Under the pieces are notes generated by a model. The model saw nothing but the letters and a program-made list of their open reading frames with translations. It was not told the DNA's origin and made no database searches. Position numbers and translations under genes: made by a program. Shown here in pieces: positions 1 to 8,891 of a stretch of DNA of 64,000 nucleotides; position 1 is the stretch's first letter, and each line of letters opens with the position of its first letter. Location: positions 1-64,000 of the forward strand of contig CAVWGP010000001.1 of assembly GCA_963754645.1 (NCBI GenBank), given 5' to 3'. The stretch is from CAVWGP01 sp963754645 (GTDB lineage Bacteria > Pseudomonadota > Alphaproteobacteria > Bin65).

Positions 1-971
1 TGGGCGAATTCGATCTCATAGCGGAAATCCGGATCGCGCGCCGCGATCGTGTTCAGCAGGCGCGCCACATCCTCGCCGATCGTTTCCTTGCTCATGCCGG
101 GGACGATGCGGACATCGATCGTCAGCGTGCAGCGATCCGGGAACAGGGCCGGGCGCGACGAATCGTGGGCCGTGTCCTAGGTCGCCGTGAATCGGCCCGA
201 TATTGATTCTGCGGCAGGCCCTCGAAGCCCGCCGCCGGCTTGTGGCGCAGCCAGCCGCCGTGCTCGGGCGCCGCGATCGGCGCGTGGCTGCGGCCGAGCG
301 CGGCAATGACCGCCGCCGCTTTTTCGACCGCGTTGACGCCCTTCATGCCCGGCGTGTCCACCGTCGCGAAATGCTTGGTGCGGCCCAGCACGTGGATAAA
401 GAGCACGATCGACGCGGTGTGGCTGAACGCGATGTCGAGCTCGGTGGGCTCGCCGAGCACGAAACAATCGGTGCGCAGTCCGCTGTTGAGCGCGTGCTGC
501 GTGCCCACGCCGCCGCGCAGCTCGCCGGCATACCAGGGCGAGCACGACATCGCCCTTGAGCTCGATGCCGGCCCGGCGCACCGCGCTGGCCTTGGCGAGG
601 GAAGTCGCGTCGGCGGCCTTCATGTGCACGAAGCCGTAGAGCCAGCCGTCCTCGACGACGCCGCCGAACGGGTCCTTGGTCCAGCCGTCGGAAACCGGGT
701 TGTGATCGATATGGCCGTTGAGCATCAGGCTCTTGCCGCCGCCGCTGCCCTTCATCCGGCCGATCGCGTTGCAGCTCGCGCCCATATTGGCCGAGGCCGG
801 CACGGCTTGCAGCTCGGCATCAAGGCCCGCCTCCCGCATCCGGTCGACGAAGAAGCGCGCCGCCGCCGCCTTGTCGCCCGACGGGCTGCGGATGCGCAAG
901 GCCTGGCGCGCCAATTCGACGACTTTCTCCGGCTCGACCGCGTCGATGGCGGCTTGCTGCGCATCGTTCAT
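1..971 (-). pseudogene. M20-family metallopeptidase, partial, frame broken three times
   Basis: This is an ArgE/DapE/CPG2-type zinc peptidase or amidohydrolase. The ATG at 971 opens with MNDAQQAAIDAVEPEKVVEL. The metal-binding HIDHNP motif (first ligand His, then Asp) is visible, followed by GDVVLALV. Near position 530 the frame shifts to GELRGGVGTQHAL, near 208-211 to INIGPIHGD, and near 176-180 to the family segment CTLTIDVRIVPGM. Removing one base at each point gives a continuous M20 protein, so the breaks are either recent or sequencing errors. The gene runs off the left edge, so its C-terminus is missing. It lies 26 bp downstream of the amidohydrolase on the same strand, which suggests a shared operon hydrolysing an amide or carbamoyl substrate. 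Confidence 0.8.
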
Positions 972-997
972 CGCAATTCTCCCCTTGTCGAGCGAGG

Positions 998-2383
998 CTA
1001 ACGCACCGGCCATGGAATATCGAGCCGCATGCCGGCGCGTCCGATCCAGGCCTTGCCGGCCGCGATCACGTCGCGCGTCACCTTCGCCTCGTCCACCGTC
1101 AGGATTTCGCGGTCGCGCATGACGATCTTGCCGTCGATGACGACGGTCTGCACATGCGTGCCGTCGGCGGCATAGACCATGCTGCGCACCGGATCGAGAT
1201 TGGGGTGCCAGCATAGGTCGCTCATGTCGACGACGACGAGATCGGCGCGCTTGCCGGCTTGGAGCGAGCCGATTCGGTCGTCCCACAGGCAGGCGCGCGC
1301 GCCGTCGATCGTCGCCATTTCGAGCGCCTTGTAGGCGCCCATGATGGTCGCGTCGGCAAATTGATCGCGATGCGCGCAGGCCGCGAGATACATGACGCGG
1401 ATCATGTCGAGGAAGCGGCCCGCCGTCGCCGAATCGGTGCCGAGCGATATCGTCAAGCCGCGGTCGATCATCTGCTTCATCATGCGCTGGCCAACGACGC
1501 CGTAGGCGCCGTGCATCGAGGCCGAGGGGCAATGCGCGATCTTCACGTCGTGCCGCTTCAGCCAATCGATTTCGCGTTCGTTCGGATAGCCCATGTGAAC
1601 GAGATAGAGGTTCGGCCCGAACAGCCCGAGATCGTAGAAGCGTTCGAGCGAGCGCTTGCCGAAGCGTTCCTGAATACCCTCGTTCTCGCCGGCCACCGCC
1701 GCCGCGTGGGCGTGAATGCCGACCTTGTATTTGTCGGCCAGCGTCTTGATCGCGCGGCACAGCTCGTCGCTGACGTTGAACACGTAGCGCAGGCTGAACC
1801 AGCAGCGCAGGCGGCCGTCGGCGGCGCCGTTCCATTTGCTCACCGCGGCCTCGCCCTCGCGTAGATTGGTGTCGAGGGTCTCGAACAGCTTTTCAGGCAA
1901 GGGCGCGCCCTGGTCGGCGATGTCGCGCGTCGAGCGGTTGAGGATGCCGCGAATGCCCACATCGGTCGCGGCCCGGGCCAGCGCGTCGGTGTGGTAGCCG
2001 CCCGGCTCGTTGAAACACGTCGTGCCCGATTTGATCATCTGCACGTAATTGCCGAGCGCGCCGGTGTAGGCTTCCTCGGCGCCGACATGGGTCTCGTAGG
2101 GATAAACCCGCTTGTAGAGCCAGGTCATGATATCGACGTTGTCGCCGATGCCTTTCGACAGGAATTGAAAGGCGTGATTGTGGCCGTCGATCAGGCCGGG
2201 CATGACGAGCTTGCCGCCGGCGTCGATCACCGTGTCGGCGCGGTGTTTCGCCAGCACGTCCGCGGTGCGGCCGACGGCGACGATGTCGCGCCGGGCCATG
2301 GCGACCGTCCTCGTCGGCGAACTTCGGCCGCTAAGGTCGATGGCGGCGACGACATAGCCGTTGGCGACGATCAGGCTGGCCAT
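998..2383 (-). CDS. Metal-dependent amidohydrolase / deaminase-like (SsnA-TrzN-AtzA superfamily)
   Basis: This is a cytoplasmic amidohydrolase of about 461 residues, likely hydrolysing C-N bonds of a ring or guanidine-like compound; the substrate is unknown. Metal ligands follow the family order: HNH in GLIDGHNHAF, HAH in GIHAHAAA, His in LVHMGY and Asp in SLGTDSATAG. The C-terminus carries the usual small beta-sandwich repeat (GKRADLVVVDMSD). The ATG at 2383 is preceded by a strong GGAGGGG site. The frame is open upstream into the ABC ATPase with no intervening stop, but the ribosome-binding site and full-length fit make a separate protein much more likely. Neighbouring ABC transport genes suggest that it acts on an imported solute. 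Confidence 0.85.
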   Translation of the reverse strand: MASLIVANGYVVAAIDLSGRSSPTRTVAMARRDIVAVGRTADVLAKHRADTVIDAGGKLVMPGLIDGHNHAFQFLSKGIGDNVDIMTWLYKRVYPYETHVGAEEAYTGALGNYVQMIKSGTTCFNEPGGYHTDALARAATDVGIRGILNRSTRDIADQGAPLPEKLFETLDTNLREGEAAVSKWNGAADGRLRCWFSLRYVFNVSDELCRAIKTLADKYKVGIHAHAAAVAGENEGIQERFGKRSLERFYDLGLFGPNLYLVHMGYPNEREIDWLKRHDVKIAHCPSASMHGAYGVVGQRMMKQMIDRGLTISLGTDSATAGRFLDMIRVMYLAACAHRDQFADATIMGAYKALEMATIDGARACLWDDRIGSLQAGKRADLVVVDMSDLCWHPNLDPVRSMVYAADGTHVQTVVIDGKIVMRDREILTVDEAKVTRDVIAAGKAWIGRAGMRLDIPWPVR

Positions 2384-2409
2384 GGCGATCCCCTCCGCAT
2401 CGTTGCCGT

Positions 2410-3220
2410 TCAAGCGCCGACGCCGAGGCAGGCCGCGCAAATGCTGGGCGTGTTCCTGGAAGCGCGGCAGCATGCGGGCGGCGGAATTGCGCGGCCGCGC
2501 CAAGTCGATGCGCAGATCCTCGACCACCTTCGCCGGACGCGCCGAGAGCACGATGACGCGATCCGACAGCAGCACGGCCTTGTTGATCGAGTGCGTGACG
2601 AAGACGACGGTCTTGTGCGTTTCGGCCCAGATGCGCAGCAGCTCGGACTGCATCACTTCGCGGGTCAGGGCGTCGAGCGCGCCGAAGGGCTCGTCCATCA
2701 GCAACAGGCCGGGATCGTGGATCAGCGCGCGGCAGATCGAAACCCGCTGCTGCATGCCGCCCGAAAGCTCGTTGGGCAGCTTGCGCTCGAAACCTTGCAG
2801 CCCGACCATGGCCAAAAGCGCGCGCGCCTTTTCGACATAGTCGCGGCGCGGCAGATCGAGGACTTCGATCGGCAGCAGCACGTTGTCAAGAATGCGCCGC
2901 CACGGCGGCAGCGCCGCGGTTTGGAACACCATGCCGGCGCCGAGTTGCGGGCCCGCGATCGGCTTGCCAGCCAGCCGCACTTCGCCGCCGGAATAGGGCA
3001 CGACGCCGAGGATGATCTTGAGCAGCGTGCTCTTGCCGCAGCCCGAGGGGCCGACGATCGAAACGAACTCGCCCTTGCGCACCGCGAAGTCGATGCCGTC
3101 GAGCGCGTTCAGCGCGCCGTCGCGCGTGTCGTAAATTTTTTTCAGGCCAATGAATTCCAGATGATGGCGCGGCGCCGTCGCCGGCGCGCGCTCGCTCTGG
3201 AGGTTCGGCTGGGAGCTCAT
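2410..3220 (-). CDS. NitT/TauT (SsuB-like) ABC transporter ATP-binding protein
   Basis: This is the ATPase subunit of an aromatic, sulfonate or nitrate-type importer. Visible motifs are Walker A GPSGCGKST, Q-loop VFQTAALPPW, signature LSGGMQQR, Walker B LLLMDEPFGALD and the switch His in VTHS. The start is the ATG at 3220, followed by MSSQPNLQSERA. Its own frame has no stop before the amidohydrolase start at 2383; a TGA at 2410-2412 one frame away would end the protein at the expected length of about 270 residues. A one-base indel near the end is therefore likely, and the end given here is that out-of-frame stop. It is divergent from the binding protein at 3365 and pairs with the permease at 4419. 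Confidence 0.85.
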
Positions 3221-3364
3221 GGGATGGCCCGGCGCCTTGCTTGCGAAGCTTCGTCTTGCATGTAAGACTGACAATCGACAAGGCGGCCGGCATCCGCAAC
3301 AGTTTTTTGCAGGCGCGTCTCGCCGCCTGGGCGCGCGCAGTTTCCATGACTGAGGGGGACCGAC

Positions 3365-4344
3365 ATGACACGCAAGTTCGGACGCAGTTTGCTGCTGGCG
3401 ACGGGCGCCACGCTGATCTGGGCGGCGCCGCTCGCCGCGCAAACCAAGGTCACGATGTATCTCGATTTCCTGGTGAACGGCTATCACTCGCCGTTCTATG
3501 TCGCAAAGGAAAAGGGCTGGTACAAGGAAGCCGGCCTCGATGTCACGATTTCGCCGGGCAAGGGCACGGCGGATTCGATCAAGACGGCGGGCACCGGAAA
3601 CGCCGAGTTCGGCTTCCCCGATTTCGGCGCGCTGGCCAAGGCCGTGTCCGAGGGCGTGCCGCTGACCGCCGTCGCCGCCTTCGTCCACGACACGCCGTCG
3701 GGCATCATCAGTTTCGCCGACAAGCCGGTGAAGACGCCGAAGGATCTCGAGGGCAAAACCTTGGCGGTGGCGCCCTTCGGCGCCACGGCCATCATGCTGC
3801 CGGCTTTCGCCAAGCTGTCGAATGTCGACATGGGCAAGGTGAAAACCGTGACCTACAATTTCGGCGCCATGGTGCCGAGCTTTTTGACCGGCAAGGTCGA
3901 TGCCACGATCGGCTATTATTTCGGCGAATATCTTGCGGCGCGCACCGAATCGAAAAACAAGCCCGTGGTCTGGCTGCATCTCGCCAGCTTCGGCATCAAG
4001 ACCTACGCCAACGGCATCGCGGTGAACAACGATTTCCTGGCGAAGAATCCGAAAGCGGTCGAAGCCTTCGTCAAGACCTCGCTGCGCGGCCTCGAATACG
4101 CCTACAAGAACGTCGACGAGGCCGCCGGCTACGCCGCCAAGCACACCGAAACGCCAAGGCGCTGTTGAAAGAACAGCTCACCCTGGCGATCGAACTGATG
4201 GACACGGCCGAGGCGCGCCAGGCGGGCTACGGCGTCATGACCAAGGAAAAATGGAACACGACCCAGCGCCTGCAGGTCGAGTATGGCGGGCAGAAGGCAG
4301 CGGTCCCGGACGACAAGCTGTGGACCAACAAATTCATCAAATAG
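3365..4344 (+). CDS. NitT/TauT-type ABC transporter substrate-binding protein (one-base frameshift)
   Basis: This is a periplasmic NMT1/SsuA-like binding protein. The ATG at 3365 has a GAGGGGGAC site just upstream and a Sec signal peptide ending at about residue 25 (LAAQ). The body contains GYHSPFYVAKEKGWYKEAGLDV, typical of the THI5/NMT1 fold, and a DLEGKTLAV domain. The frame breaks at the AAA run 4149-4151, after AAKHTE. Adding one A restores ENAKALLKEQL and a normal C-terminus ending WTNKFIK at 4344. It is followed by its permease. The ligand is unknown; the adjacent 4,5-dihydroxyphthalate decarboxylase-like gene would fit an aromatic acid, which is inference only. Confidence 0.85.
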
Positions 4345-4418
4345 AAGGCGGGCGGGGCGCGCTCGCGGCCGCGATTTCGCGCGCGTTCACGCGCGCGCTC
4401 CGCGGCACCTAGCGCCCG

Positions 4419-5185
4419 ATGCGGAAGGCTTTCGACCGCCTGCTGCCCGGGCTTTTTTTCGTCGGACTGCTGGCCGCATGGCAGCTCGCCTGCGACCTGT
4501 TCAAGGTGCAGGCTTTCCTGCTGCCCTCGCCGCTCGATATCGTCGGCAAAATCGCGGAAATTCCCGACCGCCTGCTGCTGCATACGCTGGCGACCTTGCG
4601 CGAGGTCGTGATCGGCTTTGCCGCCGCCACCGCGGGCGGGATTTTCCTCGCCGCCGCCACCGCGCATTCGCGCGTCCTGTCGCGCACCGTGCTGCCGCTC
4701 CTGGTCATGTCGCAAACCGTGCCGACCATCGCGATCGCGCCGATCCTGGTGATCTGGTTCGGCCCGGGCGAGGCGGCGCGCCTGATCGTGGTGTTCATGA
4801 TCGCGTTTTTCCCCATCGTCGTGAACACGACGGCCGGGCTGCTGCGCGTCAACGAGGAGTTGATCGATCTGGTGCGCGGCCTCAACGCCTCGCGCTGGAA
4901 GATTTTCACCAAGATCCGCTTGCCCAACGCGCTGCCGCATATTTTCACCGGCATGCGCATTTCCATCGCGCTCTCGGTGATCGGCTCGGTCGTCGGCGAG
5001 TTCGTCGCCGCGACCGAGGGCCTGGGCTACCGATCTTCTCGGCCAACACCAATCTCGACACCAAGCTGGTGTTCGCCGCCGTCGTCCTGCTGGCGGCGAT
5101 GGGCATCGTGCTGTTCCAGATCGTGCGCCTGGCGCAGCGGCTCCTGGTGCCGTGGGCGCAGGATTCGCGCGTCACCGGCGCGTGA
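4419..5185 (+). CDS. NitT/TauT-type ABC transporter permease (one-base frameshift)
   Basis: This inner-membrane permease has about six hydrophobic segments, beginning LLPGLFFVGLLAAWQLA. The BPD_transp_1 coupling loop appears as EELIDLVRGLNASRWKIFTKIRLPNALP (EAA-like motif). After EGLGY the frame is lost near position 5031. Inserting one base gives GLGYLIFSANTNLDT and runs to the TGA at 5183-5185. Without correction the frame fuses to the next gene. It belongs with the binding protein upstream and the ATPase at 2410-3220. The 74-bp gap before it is GC-rich and could form a weak hairpin. Confidence 0.82.
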
Positions 5186-5189
5186 CGCC

Positions 5190-6182
5190 GTGGCCGGGCT
5201 CCGTCTCTCGATCGTCAGCGACGATTACGACCGCATTCAGTCGTTGAAGCACGGCGCCATCGGCATCGAGGGCGCCGGCGCGCTCGACTACGTCACCCTC
5301 GATCCCGGCTCGACCTTCCAGCGCCTGTTCCGCAACCATGAATTCGACATCGCCGAAATGTCGTTCAGCACCTACATGCTGGCGCTGTCGCAGGGCGATT
5401 TTCCCTATCGCGCCATTCCAGTGTTTCTGTCGCGCGTCTTTCCGCACGGCTCGATCTATGTGCGGACCGATCGGGGCATTCGCGCGCCGGCCGATTTGAA
5501 GGGGCGCCTGGTCGGCGTGCCGAGCTATCACTTCACGCGCGGCCTCGCGGTGCGCGGCATGCTGCAAGACGAATACGGCGTAGCACCCGGCGAATTGCGA
5601 TGGCGCGTCGGCGGCATCGATAGGCCGGAGGATTTCAGCTACGTTGCCAAGCCGAACCCGCCCGGCGTCGAGATCGAATGCCTCGTCGCCGACCGGCATC
5701 TCGGCGCCGAGCTGGCGGCGGGCCGCATCGACGCCATCGTGTCCTATCGCGATCCGCAAGTGCTGTGGGACGGCACGAAACACATCGGCCGCCTATTCGG
5801 CGATTTCCGCGCCGCCGAGCAGGACTGGTACCGGCGCACGAAATTGTTTCCCGCGATGCATCTGGTCGGCATCCGCAGATCGCTGATCGAGCGCCACCCC
5901 TGGCTGCCGCTCGCCGCGTGCCGTGCCTTCGAAGCGGCCAAGGCGGCGTGCCTGCCGCGCCTGCTCGATCTCGATGCGCTCAAGGTCACCTTGCCCTGGC
6001 TCGTTGCCGAGGCGCGCGCCACGATCGATCTCATGGGGCCGGACTATTGGCCCTACGGCATCGCCAAGAACCGGCGCATGATCGAAACCCAGGCGCGCTG
6101 GTCGCTCGAGCAGGGCCTCGCCGCGCGATTGTTCACGCCGGCGGACTTGTTTGCCGAAAGCACGCTGGAGTGGGCGCCGTGA
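5190..6182 (+). CDS. 4,5-dihydroxyphthalate decarboxylase (Pht5)-like protein
   Basis: This protein of about 330 residues has the family layout DYDRIQSLKHG, EFDIAEMSFSTYM, AIPVFLSRVF, LKGRLVGVP, LFPAMHLVGIRRS and YWPYGIAKNR. Pht5 homologues have a periplasmic-binding-protein fold. Some decarboxylate 4,5-dihydroxyphthalate, while others serve as binding proteins or have unknown roles. No signal peptide is visible, which favours the enzyme. The start is a GTG at 5190, four bases after the permease stop. Phthalate-dioxygenase-type Rieske enzymes elsewhere in the window fit an aromatic acid theme. The exact substrate is not established. Confidence 0.8.
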   Translation: MAGLRLSIVSDDYDRIQSLKHGAIGIEGAGALDYVTLDPGSTFQRLFRNHEFDIAEMSFSTYMLALSQGDFPYRAIPVFLSRVFPHGSIYVRTDRGIRAPADLKGRLVGVPSYHFTRGLAVRGMLQDEYGVAPGELRWRVGGIDRPEDFSYVAKPNPPGVEIECLVADRHLGAELAAGRIDAIVSYRDPQVLWDGTKHIGRLFGDFRAAEQDWYRRTKLFPAMHLVGIRRSLIERHPWLPLAACRAFEAAKAACLPRLLDLDALKVTLPWLVAEARATIDLMGPDYWPYGIAKNRRMIETQARWSLEQGLAARLFTPADLFAESTLEWAP

Positions 6183-6197
6183 AGCGGCGGCGCGGCT

Positions 6198-6311
6198 GTT
6201 TACCAATACGACGCAGACACGCCAGTCGATGGCAAATGGCTGTGTATCGCGGTCAAATACTCGGACAATGAAGTGTTTGTCGTCACAGCCTACCTGACCG
6301 ACAAACCCTAG
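6198..6311 (+). pseudogene. C-terminal fragment of a small toxin-like protein
   Basis: This is an open stretch with no start that reads GKWLCIAVKYSDNEVFVVTA and stops at the TAG 6309-6311. The pattern (core strand, then VVTAYLTDKP end) resembles the tail of small BrnT/DUF4258-like proteins, which usually sit directly before an antitoxin-like gene. Its N-terminus is missing, apparently cut off where the decarboxylase gene ends. It lies 29 bp before the DUF2283-like gene, consistent with the remains of a two-gene unit. The family assignment is tentative. Confidence 0.35.
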
Positions 6312-6340
6312 GACGGAGAAAACCTATAGAAGGCAAAATA

Positions 6341-6523
6341 ATGCTTTGGTTCGACGCCGAAGCCCATTTCCTGGAAGTGCATTTCTCCGACGATGCTGGC
6401 TTCGAAAAAGAAACCACGCACAACGCCGTCATGGAACGTGTCGATGCCCAAGGAAACGTGATCGGCTTCAGCATTCTCGGTGTCAGCCGTTTCAACAAAG
6501 AGAAGCCGTCAAAAGCGGTCCCC
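6341..6523 (+). CDS. DUF2283-like small protein, 3' end lost
   Basis: The reading frame starts at the ATG 6341 with MLWFDAEAHFLEVHFSD and continues to VMERVDAQGNVIGFSILGVS, matching the short DUF2283 pattern (beta-hairpin, then a 'GnviGfeIl' segment). After about residue 58 the sequence meets the junction at 6524-6539 and the rest of the open frame to 6715 is unrelated DNA. DUF2283 genes often lie beside small toxin-like genes, which fits the fragment just upstream. This is probably a non-functional relic of a toxin-antitoxin-like pair at the edge of the IS pile-up. Confidence 0.55.
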
Positions 6524-6541
6524 CCGATGGGGTCCACTTTA
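6524..6541. repeat. Shared IS-end-like junction motif
   Basis: The 16-mer CCGATGGGGTCCACTT at 6524-6539 recurs exactly at 26389-26404, inside the 5' break of the ISAs1 remnant. Its core GGGGTCCACT also forms part of the right end of the IS3-family element (8155-8164). Both solo copies lie where a gene is abruptly cut off, so they may be relic termini of a lost IS3-family element. This is inferred from position and similarity only. Confidence 0.4.
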
Positions 6542-6801
6542 CTTTCGGCGTTTATCAAGATTGCGCAGCATACCATCAAAATCAGCTGTTCCAGCTCGGT
6601 TATCCTCTCCGGAATTTCTGCCGCTATTGGTGCCACCCACTTCGTCAACTTTTACGAGGCGCATCTTAGTGAATCTCAGATCAAAATTTGGGTGTCGCAG
6701 GTTCGCTGCCGATAGAGTAAGGACTTGACCGGTCGAAAGGCTGTCCGGCGAGGAATAGGGGTCAAGTACTTGGACTGCACCCCTCGGGTGAGACACGGAA
6801 A

Positions 6802-7788
6802 TCAGGGACAGGTTGCAATGACCGCCGGATCGGGCCGCTGCGCAGCGGCCCGATCCGGCGGCAAATTTGCTTCGAACTCGGCCGGGGGGCGATAATCGAG
6901 CGCGGAATGTAGCCGCTGCGTGTTGTAGACCTGCTCGATGAACCTGCCAATTGTCCGCCGCGCATCGTCGGCGTCGCGATAGTCGCGCCCGTCGACCTCT
7001 TCCTGCTTGAGCGTTTTCATGAAGCTCTCCGCCTTGGCGTTGTCGTAGGGATTGCCGACGCGGCTCATGCTCGCCTGGATGCCGTGGGCGCCGAGCAGGG
7101 CCGTGTAGTCGCCGCAGGCGTATTGCACGCCCCGGTCGGAATGGTGGATGAGGCCGCCCCGCGCGGGCCGCCGCGCCGACAGCGCCATGGCGAGCGCCGC
7201 CACGGCGAGGCTGGCCTGCAAATGGTTCGCCAACGCCCATCCGACGACACGGCGGCTGAAAGCGTCCAAGACAATGGCCAGGTAGGCGAACTCCTCGAGC
7301 AGGCGGACGTAGGTGATGTCGGACACCCAGAGCTGATCGAGGCCGGTCGGCGTCATGCCGCGCGCCAGGTTCGGCACCACGCGCCAGCCATGGCGCGAGA
7401 CGGTCGTGACCGGCACGAACGGCCGCGTCCGCAGGCACAGCAGATTGTCCTGCCGCATCAAGCGCAGCACGCGCTTGCGGTTCGCCACCAGGCCGTCGCG
7501 CCGCAACTGCGCGGCGATCCGCCGATAGCCATAGTGACGGTGCGCGAGCGCGAGACGCTGGATCGCGTCGCGCACGCTGGTCTCCTCCTGGCGCGGCGCC
7601 GAAGCCTGCCACTGGCGGTAGTACCCCGCCCGGTTCAACCGAGCGAGGGCGCACATGCGCTCGACCGTGAGTTTGCCTTGCGGCAGCGCCGGCGTCATCG
7701 CCGCGATGACGGCGTAGACGCCGTCGCGCCAGGCCCGGCGCTCGGCCGGCGCGTCTCCCTGACTTGCCGCAAGGCTTGCCGAAAAAAA
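6802..7788 (-). CDS. IS3-family transposase OrfB (element A, made by -1 frameshift)
   Basis: This is the catalytic DDE integrase part. Visible are the HTH_21 region (YGYRRIAAQLRRDGLVANRK), first Asp in LDQLWVSDITYV, second Asp in VLDAFSRRVVGW, and the Glu in NPYDNAKAESFMKTLK with the family LHSALDYRPP tail. The frame is open upstream of the T7 run, but translation as an OrfAB fusion beginning in OrfA is the usual mode. The frame is intact, so the element could still be active. Confidence 0.9.
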   Translation of the reverse strand, partial: FFSASLAASQGDAPAERRAWRDGVYAVIAAMTPALPQGKLTVERMCALARLNRAGYYRQWQASAPRQEETSVRDAIQRLALAHRHYGYRRIAAQLRRDGLVANRKRVLRLMRQDNLLCLRTRPFVPVTTVSRHGWRVVPNLARGMTPTGLDQLWVSDITYVRLLEEFAYLAIVLDAFSRRVVGWALANHLQASLAVAALAMALSARRPARGGLIHHSDRGVQYACGDYTALLGAHGIQASMSRVGNPYDNAKAESFMKTLKQEEVDGRDYRDADDARRTIGRFIEQVYNTQRLHSALDYRPPAEFEANLPPDRAAAQRPDPAVIATCP

Positions 7789-8108
7789 TCCAGCTCCACC
7801 TGTTGCTGGCCGATCTTGCGCTCCAGCTCGCCCAGCCGCTGCTCGGCCTTGGCCAACGCGACGACCGCCGGCGGCGCTGTCGGTTCCGGCCCGGGCGCGG
7901 CCGGCTCGATCGTCGCCGCCTTGCGCGGGCGCCCGCGCTGACGCAATGCCAGCGCTCCGCCCGCCCGGAAATTGTCCCGCCATTTATACAGATCCTTGCG
8001 CAGAACCTTGAGCTCGCGCGCAAGCGCGCTCACGTTCTCGCCGGCCAGCATGCGCCGAACCGCCGACAACTTCATCTCTCGACTGAATACACGGGCTTTC
8101 TTCGACAT
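7695..8108 (-). CDS. IS3-family transposase OrfA (element A)
   Basis: The protein has 137 residues. The N-terminal helix-turn-helix (MSKKARVFSREMKLSAVRRM, then VSALARELKVLRKDLYKWRD) matches the InsE/HTH_Tnp_1 family. It is followed by a leucine-zipper-like coil (ALAKAEQRLGELERKIGQQQ). The coding strand reads seven T residues at plus positions 7782-7788 (A7 on the plus strand), a classic -1 slippery site that joins OrfA to OrfB into the active fusion transposase. The start is the ATG at 8108. Confidence 0.9.
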   Translation of the reverse strand: MSKKARVFSREMKLSAVRRMLAGENVSALARELKVLRKDLYKWRDNFRAGGALALRQRGRPRKAATIEPAAPGPEPTAPPAVVALAKAEQRLGELERKIGQQQVELDFFRQALRQVRETRRPSAGPGATASTPSSRR

Positions 8109-8600
8109 CAGCTCTCCTCTTGAGAACTGTCCCCTTTATTCCTGTCTCACTTTAGGGGTCCACTCCATACTATCAGTTCACGTCGGCCGTCTGGACAGAT
8201 TTTCAAGCCGACACCAAGCACAAAGTGTTCGCGCAGCGGTCCACCAACACCATGAAGAATTAGTGGCCAGCCTGCCCTTATCTCGCTTTCATACTTCGGA
8301 AGGTCGATTGTCAAGTCCTCGCCTGCCCACGGAGGTCGAATCGCGCCAGGACCATTGCCGTCATGCTGGCGCGGATCGGCGTAAAAATCATCGATCATTA
8401 CTTCGGAAATCCCGCTCCCGCGAGCGACAATGGCATAAACAGTCGCAAGGCATGTGAGGTTTGCCACCCTTTCACGGTTATGTGAGCCTGGAATGGTGTC
8501 GAAAGCTTCGAGAAGCGTCTTGTCGCGGTAATTCGCCGATGGCCTGCTGCCGGTTCCGATGACACCGAGTTAGGTGTCAACATGGAACCGGAGGTGGAGC

Positions 8601-8891
8601 ATGGAACGACGGAAATTTACACGAGAGTTCAAGCTTGAGGCTGTCAGGCTGATCAGGGAACGCGGGGTGACGGTGGCCCAGGCCGCGCGCGATCTGGGTT
8701 TGCACGGGACGGTGTTGCGCAATTGGGTGAAGGCTTTTGCCGACGATCCGGAGCATTCGTTTCCCGGACATGGTCAGATGAAGCCCGAGCAGCTGGAAAT
8801 CGCGCGGTTGCGGCGTGAGGTCGTCCGGTTGAAAGCCGAACGGGACATCCTAAAAAAAGCCGCGGCCTACTTCGCGAAGGAATCGATGTGA
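8601..8891 (+). CDS. IS3-family transposase OrfA (element B)
   Basis: This 96-residue HTH_Tnp_1 protein reads MERRKFTREFKLEAVRLIRE, then VTVAQAARDLGLHGTVLRNW, and ends in a coil (LEIARLRREVVRLKAERDIL). It is typical of the IS407/IS51/ISRso OrfA. The start is the ATG at 8601 with GGAGGTGGAGC upstream. The A7 run at 8852-8858 is the programmed -1 frameshift site. It overlaps the GTG of orfB at 8888. Confidence 0.92.
   Translation: MERRKFTREFKLEAVRLIRERGVTVAQAARDLGLHGTVLRNWVKAFADDPEHSFPGHGQMKPEQLEIARLRREVVRLKAERDILKKAAAYFAKESM

Larger units (their letters stand above)
6771..8167 (-). mobile_element. IS3-family insertion sequence A (1397 bp), complete with target duplication
   Basis: The terminal repeats of about 40 bp are imperfect. 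The left end begins TGGACTGCACCCCT at 6771; the right end read inward begins TGGAGTGGACCCCT at 8167, and both continue into GTGAGACA. The flanking 4-bp direct repeat TACT is at 6767-6770 and 8168-8171. It carries orfA and orfB overlapping through a T7 slippery run. Size, ends, gene order and duplication length fit the IS3 family, IS150/IS2-like branch. It interrupts the peptidase gene in frame. Confidence 0.92.

Noticed and set aside
240..1122. Several long plus-strand open frames opposite the M20 and amidohydrolase genes
   Set aside because: They are antisense shadows of high-GC coding DNA; compositions are Arg/Ala/His-rich with no family motifs.
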